From NCBI GenBank assembly GCA_000433455.1, contig HF992498.1:48752-112751 (forward strand): a DNA stretch of 64,000 bases. The letters run 5' to 3'. Every line of letters begins with the position of its first letter. The first letter of the stretch is position 1. The notes under the pieces were generated by a model that did no database searches, had not been told where the DNA came from, and saw nothing but the letters and a program-made list of their open reading frames with translations. This DNA is from Mycoplasma sp. CAG:877 (GTDB lineage: Bacteria > Bacillota_I > Bacilli_A > RF39 > UBA660). This document shows positions 45,694 to 53,957 of the stretch, piece by piece. A program made the position numbers and the translations under genes.

Positions 45694-47001
45694 TTATTCT
45701 ACTTTACTACTGATTTCTTTACTATTTTTTTCTAACTCTTCAAACATCTTACTCATTGTTGGATTATTATGTGTCAATTTTTTTATAGTTAAATCTTCTG
45801 CTTTATTATTAGCCAATCTTAAATTATCATTAGTCTTTAATAAATGTTCTTTTGTCTTTTGTAAATGATCAATTGTCTTATCAATTTCCTCTATTGCTTT
45901 TTGAAATCTTTCTGCCGCTAGTCTATAGTTTCTACCAAAACCTTCTTTAAATGTATTAATATTCTCTTCAAAATGTGTAATATCTATATTTTGATTCTTA
46001 ATAGTTTCTAGTTCTTTTCTATATTCTAATGACTTATTCGCAAGATTTCTAATTAATGTTATTAAAGGTATAAAAAACTGCGGTCTAATAACATACATCT
46101 TATCATATAAATGTGATACATCTACAATACCATCATTATAGTAATCATTATCTGCCTCTAATAATGAAACAAGTACTGCATACTCACACTTCTTCTCTTT
46201 TCTATCTTTATCAAGTTCCTTAAAGAAATCTTCATTCTTATGTTTAGTCGCTGTCATATCAGCTTCATTCTTCATCTCAAACATAATAGAAACAATCTCA
46301 TTACCATCATCATCGTAATCTCTAAATATAAAATCTCCCTTAGATCCAGTTCTAGCATCATTATCTTTTTCAAAATAAGCATTCTTAAATAATGGTCTTA
46401 ATCTATTAAACTCTACATTACAATGTTGTTCTAAAGATTCCCCAATCATCTTTGTAGACTGTTTGGCCTTAAAATCTTTATAATATGCAATTTGATCATC
46501 TTTATCTTTTAACTTATTTTCATATGATTCTTTTATCGTAGTTTCTTTCAACTCGAATTCTTTACTCTTAAGAGCAAGTTCACTACTTAAATCCGATATT
46601 TTCTGATTCTTTTCAGATACAGCCTTTTGTATATCTAACTCACTCTTAGACTCTTGTAACTGCATCTTACTCTTTAACTCTGTTATTTGTAACTGTAATT
46701 TATTTATCTGTTCTTGATACTCTTTTTCAACTTTATTTATGGTTTTCTCTTCATTTACTTTTAATGATAATTTTAACTCACTAATTTCTAAATCTTTTTT
46801 ATTAAGTTCTTGTCCTAACTCTTCTTTAATATGTGCTTCTGCCAACTTAACAGCATTTTCTCTATCTACTTTATGCTGTTCTTCTCTAGAACTTATTTCC
46901 TTATCAAATTCTTTATCTCTAATCTGTTTAACAATAGAATCATAATCTGCCTCATCTATTTGAAAAACAGTACCACACTTCGGACATTTTATTTCATTCA
47001 T
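45694..47001 (-). CDS. DUF2130 family protein with zinc-binding N-terminus and coiled coil
   Basis: A 435-residue protein matching DUF2130: CPKCG at the N-terminus, a long coiled coil to about residue 190, then the conserved part (SLEQHCNVEFNRLRPLFKNAYFEKDND, GSKGDFIFRDYDDDGNEIVSIMFEMKNE), which looks like a nuclease-type EMK/ExK core similar to RmuC. Another coiled coil ends the protein. Its function has not been established in the family; DNA-related activity is inferred. GAGGAGG precedes the ATG. Confidence 0.82.
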   Translation of the reverse strand: MNEIKCPKCGTVFQIDEADYDSIVKQIRDKEFDKEISSREEQHKVDRENAVKLAEAHIKEELGQELNKKDLEISELKLSLKVNEEKTINKVEKEYQEQINKLQLQITELKSKMQLQESKSELDIQKAVSEKNQKISDLSSELALKSKEFELKETTIKESYENKLKDKDDQIAYYKDFKAKQSTKMIGESLEQHCNVEFNRLRPLFKNAYFEKDNDARTGSKGDFIFRDYDDDGNEIVSIMFEMKNEADMTATKHKNEDFFKELDKDRKEKKCEYAVLVSLLEADNDYYNDGIVDVSHLYDKMYVIRPQFFIPLITLIRNLANKSLEYRKELETIKNQNIDITHFEENINTFKEGFGRNYRLAAERFQKAIEEIDKTIDHLQKTKEHLLKTNDNLRLANNKAEDLTIKKLTHNNPTMSKMFEELEKNSKEISSKVE

Positions 47002-47022
47002 CTTATTTCCTCCTCAAGTAAA

Positions 47023-47469
47023 TTATTTATCTTCATCAATTGTTATAATTTCTTTTCCTAAACCAGAACCATATTTTTTATAATCATTTAATAATTGTTC
47101 AACTATTGGTCTAGACACAACATCTAAATCAACTAATTTATTAATATCAATAAACATCGGTTTTTGTAAACCACCAACTCTATTGATATCATACTCATTA
47201 GCGTCCCCACTACCAATCTTTCCAGATATTCTTTCTATTAAAAAGAAATGTTGCAAAAAGTCTTTTCCTTTAACTTCATATAATTGCTTAATAATATTAA
47301 TTTTTATTCCTAACTCTTCTCTACATTCTCTAATTAAACATTCTTCATTAGTCTCACCATCTTCAACTCCACCACCCGGAAAAACATAATAAATCCTATC
47401 ATTCTTCTCTCTATAAATTAATAATACTTTGTCATTTTCAATTAACACACATCTACTAGAAACCCTCAT
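47023..47469 (-). CDS. NUDIX hydrolase
   Basis: A 148-residue NUDIX enzyme that hydrolyses a nucleoside diphosphate-linked compound. The NUDIX box is complete: GGGVEDGETNEECLIRECRE followed by ELGI (G-x5-E-x7-REUxEExGU). The substrate cannot be told. Start is ATG 47469; GGAGG is five bases upstream. It lies 21 nt ahead of the DUF2130 gene, in the same operon. Confidence 0.88.
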   Translation of the reverse strand: MRVSSRCVLIENDKVLLIYREKNDRIYYVFPGGGVEDGETNEECLIRECREELGIKINIIKQLYEVKGKDFLQHFFLIERISGKIGSGDANEYDINRVGGLQKPMFIDINKLVDLDVVSRPIVEQLLNDYKKYGSGLGKEIITIDEDK

Positions 47470-47493
47470 ACATACCTCCACTATAATTATATC

Positions 47494-47516
47494 AAAAAAG
47501 AATCTAATTTAGATTC
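47494..47516 (-). terminator. Terminator of the 47523-48251 gene
   Basis: GAATCTAAATTAGATTC on the minus strand followed by TTTTTT. Confidence 0.82.
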
Positions 47517-47522
47517 TCAATT

Positions 47523-48251
47523 TTAATTACCAATTTTATCTCTAATCTCATTAATCTGGTTTTCTACTTCCTCTTTCATTTGATTATAATCATCTATATC
47601 TGTCTCTGAAGAAGCAACACTATTATCAGTATCAATATCTGCAATAATAAATTTATTCACATAACCTTTACTATCATAATCAAGCGATACATCATAATCT
47701 TTTCTAGAACTTAAACTATCTCTAATCTTTTTAATCTCAGTTTCCTCAGCAGTTGTAACATCTTTATAAACAACTATAATTGCATGTTCTTTATTTGTCT
47801 TATTATTAGTAACAATATCATCAAGACTACCAATCAAAAAGAAACCAGATCTTCTGCCAGAATTATTCTCATATGGCATATTAAAAGACTTAATCTCAAA
47901 GCGATTATCAGTAGAATGATTATCAGTAGAATGATCAGCATAAAAATCATTATAGATATTATACCCAATAAAGCAAAAGACTAAAAAGAAAATTATCACA
48001 AATATAATACTCATAATCTTTGAAGATTTAGAAATAGGATTATTTTTCATAAAATCCTTAGCTCGTTCAAGATTCTTTTCATATTGCTCATCTTGTGCTT
48101 TCAATACACCCTTAGTATATTTATACCCTTGAGTATAAGCATCATCAATAGAAAAAGTCGTATCACAGAACTTACAAGTAACTTGAGTAGTTCCTTCTTC
48201 AACCTCTAATTTAGCCCCACAGTTTTTACATTTTAACTCTACAAATTTCAT
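47523..48251 (-). CDS. Zinc-ribbon membrane protein
   Basis: A 242-residue protein: a zinc ribbon at residues 1-35 (LKCKNCGAKLEV and VTCKFCDTTFS), a helical linker, a membrane helix at about residues 85-110, and an outside domain of about 130 residues with alternating strands and helices (HAIIVVYKDVTTAEETEI). Function unknown; similar zinc ribbon plus one-helix proteins are common in Bacillota. Start is ATG 48251 after AGGTGAA. It is the last core gene before the genomic island. Confidence 0.72.
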   Translation of the reverse strand: MKFVELKCKNCGAKLEVEEGTTQVTCKFCDTTFSIDDAYTQGYKYTKGVLKAQDEQYEKNLERAKDFMKNNPISKSSKIMSIIFVIIFFLVFCFIGYNIYNDFYADHSTDNHSTDNRFEIKSFNMPYENNSGRRSGFFLIGSLDDIVTNNKTNKEHAIIVVYKDVTTAEETEIKKIRDSLSSRKDYDVSLDYDSKGYVNKFIIADIDTDNSVASSETDIDDYNQMKEEVENQINEIRDKIGN

Positions 48252-48334
48252 AATTTCACCTAACCAAATTATAGCATGAATCAAATCTATTAGTAAATTG
48301 GTTTTTGATATAAAATTAAACAGGATAAGATCAT

Positions 48335-48590
48335 TTAGAACCCTCCAAACAAAACCCCTGATTTTTCAACAGCTAATGCTCTAACAATATCATCGGAAAT
48401 CTCCCAGATGCAGGAACTATAACATAGTTTCCTTGGCGATAAAAAGGCCCATTTTGATGAGCAACAAAAGTATCAAAAGTGCTAATTATAGACTGATATT
48501 TGGTCTAAAGAATACCATACAAAACAATTGAAGTCCAGCATTAACTAGGCCCACATTTAAATAGCCATTTTCTTTTGAAAATATACTTTT
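48335..48590 (-). pseudogene. Decayed gene fragment of unknown type
   Basis: Minus-strand coding remnants in shifting frames: one stretch reads GYLNVGLVNAGLQLFCMVFF, another reads VAHQNGPFYRQGNYVIVP, and the end reads SDDIVRALAVEKSGVLFGGF before TAA at 48335. At least one stop and one frameshift interrupt it. I do not recognise the parent family. No intact gene exists between 48252 and 48624. Confidence 0.45.
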
Positions 48591-48623
48591 ATTACTTAAT
48601 TGTACTTATTTGTGCACTTTAAA

Positions 48624-49734
48624 TTGATTCAACGATATAAAGATCCTAAGCCTACTAAAAATGGTAGAGCTTGATATTTTAAGTTTAGCTATAAAGATAT
48701 ATTTGGTGCTACTAAACAATATAGATCTAAAAGATATTTAACTAAAAAGGAAGCATCTGATGCAGAAAAAATGTTTTAGTTACTTCTACTGATAAAGTTG
48801 AAGATAACAATATGACATTTAAGGATTTATATGATGAATTTAGAATGCATAACGATGAAATAATGAAAGATACTACTAAGTACGGTTATGATAATAAAGA
48901 AGAATTTATAGAATGCTTCTATCCTGTTAAAGTAAAAGATTTTAATATTATGCAATTTGAACAATGGAAACGAGAAATAAATAAACTTAATATATCTCTT
49001 AGATATAAAAATGATATTTATAAATTTCTTAAATCTATTTTAAATTTTGGAGTTAAATGGCATAACTTAAATTTTCAGGCAGTATATAATAAGATGACGA
49101 AGTTTCAAGATCCTAACGAACGTAGAAAAGAAATGACTTATTATACTTATGATGAATTTAAAAAGTTTATTTCTAATGAAGAAGACTTAAGATGGAAATG
49201 TGTATTTGAAATACTATATTATTGTGGACTACGTAAAGGAAAATTAAAAGGCCTTACTTGGAAAGATATTTATTTTGATAAAAAAGTATTATCAGTTAAT
49301 AAACAAATAACCCAGCGAAATAACCGTGTTAAATTCGAATTTTCGGATACTAAGACAAGAGATAGTAGAAGAATAGTTCCTATCACTAAAGTCTTGTTAA
49401 ATGACCTTAAAATGCTTTATGAACAGAATAAAAAAGAGTATTACGGATTTAATGATGATTTCTTTGTTGTATTTGATGCTAAACCTATAGCTGATTCTAA
49501 TATATATCTAAGAAGAACTAAATTAGCAACACTTGCAGGTTTAAAAGTTATTAGGATTCATGACTTTAGACATTCGTGTGCATCACTGCTTATTAACAAT
49601 GGCGCTAATGTTACATTAGTTGCCAAATATTTAGGTCATACAAAAATCGAGGAAACCCTAAATACATATTCACATATGTTTAGTACCGCCTCGACTCTGT
49701 GGTTTCTGTTATAGATAGTTTAGAAGACGACTAA
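48624..49734 (+). pseudogene. Tyrosine integrase, disrupted at both ends
   Basis: A phage/ICE-type tyrosine recombinase. The N-terminal arm-binding part (RYKDPKPTKNGRA, stop TGA at 48672 where Trp is expected, then YFKFSYKDIFG) is broken by that stop and by a frameshift at about 48770-48780. The core-binding and catalytic parts are open from 48812 and keep the active residues: Arg in CGLRKGKLKGL, His/Arg in HDFRHS, His in LGHTKIEE and Tyr in YSHM. A second frameshift near 49690 moves the expected tail (DSVVSVIDSLEDD) out of frame. The open part could still make about 300 residues, but it probably cannot integrate normally. Confidence 0.82.
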
Positions 49735-49735
49735 G

Positions 49736-50947
49736 CTATTTTTTATATCTAAATTTATGATCTTTTGCCCATTTTTCAATTGATGTTTTAGTTTTTTCAA
49801 ATTCATCATTGTTGATAGTAACTCCTATTAATTGCATTATATATATTCTTATAGAATGACTTAATTTCCAATTTGCATAAATATTTTCAAGTTGATAAAA
49901 TACATTTTTTTCTTCATTCATATTTAAATGTGAAAGATAATGTCTATGTTCTTTTGACTTAAATAAGAATATAGGTGTATTATGTTGATCTCCAGCTAAT
50001 TTTAAATCTCTTTTAACTAATAATGTACTAATTACTGAATTTTGCAAAAAACAGAACTCAAGTATTTGCCATAGATCCATTTTTACGCCTGGATTCATTG
50101 TTTTAAATAAACCTTCTAATAACTGAACTAACATGGAATTTTTAATTTCTACATAGAAATCGCCATTCATATTAGTCATTAATAAGTCAAATATTATTTT
50201 TGTCTGCTTTCTAAGCTTTTTAAATGCTTTTATTTGTTTTTTTGAAATACTTTGTGGATCAATATAAGATAAAATTCCATTTGTGGATGATCTATATATA
50301 CCTTTTCTTTGAATATATTTTGGTGCATTCTCTATATATAAAACAATTTCTTTCTCATTAAAAATACTTATTTGATCAACTCTTGGTATATCTCCTAAAT
50401 ATAAAAAAGTCATTTCAAGAATTGTGTATATGATGTTAGAAAGTTTGTCATATTTATATTTTTTTGAACTTGATACTGTATAATCTATAATTACCTTATC
50501 ATTATCAAATAGTCTTTTTATACTTATCTCAATATCTTTATCATATTTAAAATCTACATTTGAAATATACAAAGAAAACTTTTTAGGCATAGATGTTCTA
50601 AAAACCAATTTATTTGTTTCCACATTTCTTTCATCTGTTATCACATTTTCTAATATATATTCAATTGGAGCAGTATATATTTTTAATTCATCTTTCAATT
50701 TAAAACCAAATATACAATTAAAGCAGCTGTAATACATTCCATTTTCATCGCATAAATATACAGCTTTATTTGTATTCAATTTTTCTGGAGTCATTACTAA
50801 TTCTGCACAATTAAGATTAAAAGCACTCTTGAGCACATCAAACGATATAATAAGATTAATAATTCTAGATTCTACATCAAATGTTCCTGTCACATCAAAA
50901 AAGTTTTCTTTATCAACACTTATTCTTGTAATTTTTCTACTATTCAT
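49736..50947 (-). CDS. HEPN-domain protein, ApeA-like candidate abortive-infection effector
   Basis: A 403-residue protein. The first half is strand-rich (VTGTFDVESRIINLIISF; ELVMTPEKL), like the N-terminal domain of ApeA proteins. The C-terminal 150 residues are helical and carry RHYLSH about 60 residues from the end, which fits the HEPN ribonuclease motif R-x4-H. ApeA/HEPN proteins cut RNA during phage attack. This assignment is from pattern only. Start is ATG 50947 after AGAGGGAT. The 24 codons in front run through the terminator of the upstream TA operon and are not part of the gene. Confidence 0.58.
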   Translation of the reverse strand: MNSRKITRISVDKENFFDVTGTFDVESRIINLIISFDVLKSAFNLNCAELVMTPEKLNTNKAVYLCDENGMYYSCFNCIFGFKLKDELKIYTAPIEYILENVITDERNVETNKLVFRTSMPKKFSLYISNVDFKYDKDIEISIKRLFDNDKVIIDYTVSSSKKYKYDKLSNIIYTILEMTFLYLGDIPRVDQISIFNEKEIVLYIENAPKYIQRKGIYRSSTNGILSYIDPQSISKKQIKAFKKLRKQTKIIFDLLMTNMNGDFYVEIKNSMLVQLLEGLFKTMNPGVKMDLWQILEFCFLQNSVISTLLVKRDLKLAGDQHNTPIFLFKSKEHRHYLSHLNMNEEKNVFYQLENIYANWKLSHSIRIYIMQLIGVTINNDEFEKTKTSIEKWAKDHKFRYKK

Positions 50948-50989
50948 ATTTATCCCTCTTTCAATAATTACATCACCATTTGTTTTAAA

Positions 50990-51015
50990 AAAGAAAAAGC
51001 CTCCAAAATGGAGGC
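50990..51015 (-). terminator. Terminator of the toxin-antitoxin operon
   Basis: GCCTCCA (50999-51005) pairs with TGGAGGC (51009-51015), followed on the minus strand by TTTTTCTTTTTT. Confidence 0.88.
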
Positions 51016-51080
51016 GCACTCATCAGAGTGAAATACCACATATAAATGTGCATTAATTAAATGTCTTTAATCAATATATA

Positions 51081-52040
51081 TTATTCATAAACTTTATTGA
51101 AATATTCTTTTATAAAATCTATGCTAATAGTACCACTATTTACAGAATTTATCCACGGATCTTCATCATGAGTTAAGTCAATTAAGGAACCAGCTTCTAT
51201 TTGGCCATAGCTTGATACAACCAATTCAATTATTTTCTTTAGTCCATCACAAACTTCATAATCTGTTTTAGGTGTAGCAATTGGATTACGACCTTTATAT
51301 TGCTGATAAACTTCTTCTACTACTGGTCCATATTGCCATGCAGATATGCTATTTGAAAACGCTGGTTTTCCATATATTCTTAAAGCCATTCCTTGAATGT
51401 AATATAATAATTTTTGAAGTTTTAAAGGAGTAATATACTCAGCAGCTCCACAATTATCTTCTATTCCATATTTCTTACTAACATTATCAATCTGAGTATT
51501 ATATTCAATAATTAATTGATTAGTAACATAATTAATTGATTCAGTTTCAAAATTCAAATTTATATAATCATTAATATTAAAATCTGCAATTTTATGGTGT
51601 TTTAACCTTTTTAATGCACTCACTTTTTTTAGAAAGCTACTAAAATCATTATCAGATAAATTAGCTTGATTTTTAATCAATAAATTATACATGATATCAG
51701 GATCTTCGCTAAGTCTTATAATTGAATCAACTGACTCAGTTTGTATAGAACCATTTTCAAATCTATGTATTGTAATTTCACCAACACCAATTGATAAAGC
51801 AAACTCTTTTTGATTCATATCATATTTTTTTCTTATATTTTTAATTTCTGAAGAAGTTAATAAATTCATTTGCTTTTTATATATGTCATATAATCTGGCA
51901 TCATTTTCAATTTCTATGTTTCTATCAAACACTTCTTCTCCTGTTGTAGGGTCAATCATGTAGTATTCATCAAATTCTATAATTTTCCCCTTAACATTAG
52001 CTTCAATTCTCCTTGTTTTAACATTTTCTCTACTATCCAT
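51081..52040 (-). CDS. Antitoxin with MqsA-like HTH and Panacea (SocA/DUF4065) domain
   Basis: A 319-residue antitoxin. Residues 40-110 hold an MqsA/XRE-type helix-turn-helix (LTSSEIKNIRKKYDMNQKEF, GVGEITIHRFENG), and residues 195-300 hold the Panacea domain (ITPLKLQKLLYYIQGMAL, AWQYGPVVEEVY, LIDLTHDEDPW). Panacea antitoxins neutralise many kinds of toxin; here the partner is the MqsR-like gene 11 nt upstream. It probably binds the palindrome at 52397-52416 and represses its own operon. AGGAGGGAT precedes the ATG. Confidence 0.85.
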   Translation of the reverse strand: MDSRENVKTRRIEANVKGKIIEFDEYYMIDPTTGEEVFDRNIEIENDARLYDIYKKQMNLLTSSEIKNIRKKYDMNQKEFALSIGVGEITIHRFENGSIQTESVDSIIRLSEDPDIMYNLLIKNQANLSDNDFSSFLKKVSALKRLKHHKIADFNINDYINLNFETESINYVTNQLIIEYNTQIDNVSKKYGIEDNCGAAEYITPLKLQKLLYYIQGMALRIYGKPAFSNSISAWQYGPVVEEVYQQYKGRNPIATPKTDYEVCDGLKKIIELVVSSYGQIEAGSLIDLTHDEDPWINSVNSGTISIDFIKEYFNKVYE

Positions 52041-52051
52041 ATTTATCCCTC

Positions 52052-52360
52052 CTAATTTTCATCCTCATGACAAGATAATATCTTAATTTGATTATTCTTA
52101 TACTTCAATTTAGTATAAAATATAACATTAGGTATTATCTCTTTCTTAAAGATGAATAATTCTTCCCCTGGGCAATCTCGATCTGGTTCTGGTCCTTTGT
52201 ATAAATCCTCTGCTTCTAAACTGGCAATATAATCTTCAATGTCATATTGTGATAATCCATATTTACGCTTTGAATTTCTATTTTTTACTGTTGGAACCAT
52301 GTCATAATTTCCAGATTTTATGGATGATTTTGTTTTTACTAATATTTCTGACACTTCCAA
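52052..52360 (-). CDS. MqsR-like type II toxin
   Basis: A 102-residue protein with the pattern of MqsR-family toxins, which are RelE-like mRNA interferases: GLSQYDIEDYIASLEAEDLY, GPEPDRDCPGEELFIF, then FYTKLKYKNNQIKILSCHEDE. It would cleave mRNA unless bound by the antitoxin encoded just after it. Start is TTG 52358-52360 with GGTGAT five bases before; an ATG between them is in another frame. It is the first gene of the operon, immediately after the palindromic promoter. Confidence 0.78.
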   Translation of the reverse strand: MEVSEILVKTKSSIKSGNYDMVPTVKNRNSKRKYGLSQYDIEDYIASLEAEDLYKGPEPDRDCPGEELFIFKKEIIPNVIFYTKLKYKNNQIKILSCHEDEN

Positions 52361-52377
52361 TTCATATCACCAATTAT

Positions 52378-52416
52378 AGTATACACCATTTTTAAAAAAT
52401 TATCAATTGATAATTT
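52378..52416 (-). promoter_or_regulatory. TA operon promoter with palindromic operator
   Basis: TTGATA (52406-52401), 17 nt, TATACT (52383-52378) on the minus strand. A perfect 20-bp palindrome AAATTATCAATTGATAATTT (52397-52416) covers the -35 and is a likely antitoxin-binding site. A second promoter-like pair, TTGACA-17-TATTAT, lies about 40 bp upstream. Confidence 0.82.
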
Positions 52417-52480
52417 GAAAATATATAATATATTTAAATATATGTTTTGTCAAGTCCTTTCAATACTATTTTTAACTATA

Positions 52481-52669
52481 TTACTTTACTATTGACATTT
52501 CCTCATAATCTTCTTCGTTACCAATTCTTTTTAAATAATCTTTACCTCCATCAATTGCTACTGTTCCACATGAACATCTTTTATAATCATTAGTGCTTTT
52601 CGATTCTATAATATTTCCACATTTTTTACATTTAATTTTATTACTAATTATTTCTTCTTTCTTTTCCAT
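52481..52669 (-). CDS. Small zinc-ribbon protein (DUF7695-like)
   Basis: A 62-residue protein with two CxxC-like pairs: KIKCKKCGNII and CSCGTVAIDGGKDYL. It resembles the short zinc-ribbon proteins common near phage and mobile-element genes (DUF7695 type). GGAGGAGAT precedes the ATG, and TATAAT lies at 52695-52690. Its role is unknown. Its place behind a TA operon in the island fits a cargo gene. Confidence 0.7.
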   Translation of the reverse strand: MEKKEEIISNKIKCKKCGNIIESKSTNDYKRCSCGTVAIDGGKDYLKRIGNEEDYEEMSIVK

Positions 52670-52867
52670 AAGTCATCTCCTCCATAATAATTATACCATG
52701 ATCTTGTAACGATTATATCTTACCGTTTGCGGAATAATGTTATTTTCTCATTCATACGAATCATTTATATTTTATCCGTATCATTGTTAAAATTAAAAAT
52801 CCATTGAAGATTTTTGCCGTTTACGTCACTTTTCTTCAATGAACTATTTTTAAAATCTAATTTTTTT

Positions 52868-52885
52868 GTACCTAAATTGTACCTA
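52868..52885 (+). repeat. Paired GTACCTA repeat, cluster 1
   Basis: GTACCTA at 52868-52874 and 52879-52885, eleven bases apart. Possible integrase arm-type sites. Confidence 0.65.
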
Positions 52886-53074
52886 AAATTATTTTAGCAA
52901 TACTGATACCTCGCAAGTCCTTATAAAATGGGCACAAAAAATGAGAACACGGTTAAATGCTCTCTTCAGGGGGCAAAAATATATCACACACAAAATAAAT
53001 TATTACTAGTTAAAAGCCTTATATTATAAGCATTTATAAATTATAACTAATTACAAAATTTTAAATATAATTAT

Positions 53075-53110
53075 CAAATTTTAAAATTTGAGTACCTAAA
53101 TGGGTACCTA
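53075..53110 (+). repeat. Palindrome plus paired GTACCTA repeat, cluster 2
   Basis: The palindrome CAAATTTTAAAATTTG (53075-53090) is followed at once by GTACCTA at 53092-53098 and 53104-53110, twelve bases apart. Confidence 0.65.
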
Positions 53111-53162
53111 AAATTGATAATACTATTATTAATTCTTCATAGAAATGAAAGGATAAATATTA

Positions 53163-53524
53163 TGAATATAACTTATACAAAATGTGGTGATTATTTATTA
53201 CCAAATTTAATACTTGCTGAAAAAGAAAATAAACTTTTAAATAAATATGGATTATTAAGATTATAATACTTAAAAAGTAATAAGAAAGCATTATATCAAG
53301 AATTACTTATGAAAAACAAATTGAATGAGCATCTTTTTTCAGTCAGTATAATAGCTGAAGATAGAATTAATAACATAGTTAATAACTTAATAGAATTAGA
53401 TTCATCAATTACGTAAAAATTGAAATCTGAAAATCAATTACTATGGGTTCAAAAAATGAATAATTGTAAAAATACTGCTGAAGAAATTGTTTTAAAGAAA
53501 ATTATTTATGGAGATGAAATATGA
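53163..53524 (+). pseudogene. TnpV transposon-encoded protein, two in-frame stops
   Basis: Read through, the product starts MNITYTKCGDYLLPNL, continues with YLKSNKKALYQELLM and a region close to AEEIVLKKIIYGDEI, and matches the TnpV family found in clostridial mobile elements (GDYLxPxL ... WVxxMNNxxxxAEEIVL). TAA stops interrupt it at about codon 35 (after LLRL) and codon 85 (after SSIT), so no full protein can be made. GAAAGGA precedes the ATG. Its end overlaps the next small gene (ATATGA). Confidence 0.8.
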
Positions 53525-53832
53525 TTAAAGGTAAAGAAGATATTACAGATAAAGAATTTGAAGAAATATTATTACCATTCTATAACAACTATAATGAATA
53601 TCTTATTAAATTTGTAATACCTGACGCAATAGCATTTTATTTAGCAAATGGATATAGTAGAAATTGTTTATCAGATTGTCCATTAATCAATCATATTAAT
53701 TCAGCACTTGATATATTTAATGTTAGATGTAATGTTGATGAATTAATGTCTGAAATAGACTTAGTTTTAAAAATAAAATATAATCTTAAAATTGCAAAAA
53801 ATAATCCACTAAAATTAATAGAAGTTCTATAA
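53521..53832 (+). CDS. Small hypothetical protein coupled to TnpV
   Basis: A 103-residue soluble, mainly helical protein that I do not recognise. It begins MIKGKEDITDKEFEEILLPF and has a Cys-containing middle (NCLSDCPLINH). Its ATG overlaps the end of the tnpV pseudogene and has GGAGAT six bases before it, so it belongs to the same mobile-element operon. A strong terminator follows. It may be inactive in practice, as its partner is broken. Confidence 0.55.
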   Translation: MIKGKEDITDKEFEEILLPFYNNYNEYLIKFVIPDAIAFYLANGYSRNCLSDCPLINHINSALDIFNVRCNVDELMSEIDLVLKIKYNLKIAKNNPLKLIEVL

Positions 53833-53835
53833 AGA

Positions 53836-53869
53836 AAAGCACTATCTAAATTTAGATAGTGCTTTTAAC
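53836..53869 (+). terminator. Terminator after the tnpV operon
   Basis: AAAGCACTATCTAAA (53836-53850) pairs perfectly with TTTAGATAGTGCTTT (53851-53865), then T-rich sequence. Confidence 0.85.
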
Positions 53870-53890
53870 TTATATTTGGGATTAATATCA

Positions 53891-53957
53891 TTGCCTAGCC
53901 AGCACTGAATTTGCACTCCCGTACGAAATTCAAATGTGGGAAAATCCCAAACCCTTT
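53891..53957 (-). repeat. Left inverted repeat of the defence module
   Basis: Read on the minus strand it is about 80% identical over 67 bases to 60995-61060. Both carry GAATTTCGTAC, a four-base loop (GGGA here) and a matching GTGC-AAATTC arm, a 10-bp hairpin with one bulged C. The repeats point outward, one at each end of the module. Confidence 0.7.

Larger units (their letters stand above)
52670..53162. other. Intergenic stretch with repeat and element-end motifs, no gene
   Basis: No intact frame here. It has a 9-bp stem (52802-52810/52833-52841), a pair of GTACCTA repeats, CTTATAAA at 52920-52927 and TTCAGGGGG at 52965-52973, which together match the layout at 61896-61985. It also has a 16-bp palindrome at 53075-53090 and a second GTACCTA pair. 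It looks like the junction of two integrated elements. Confidence 0.6.
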
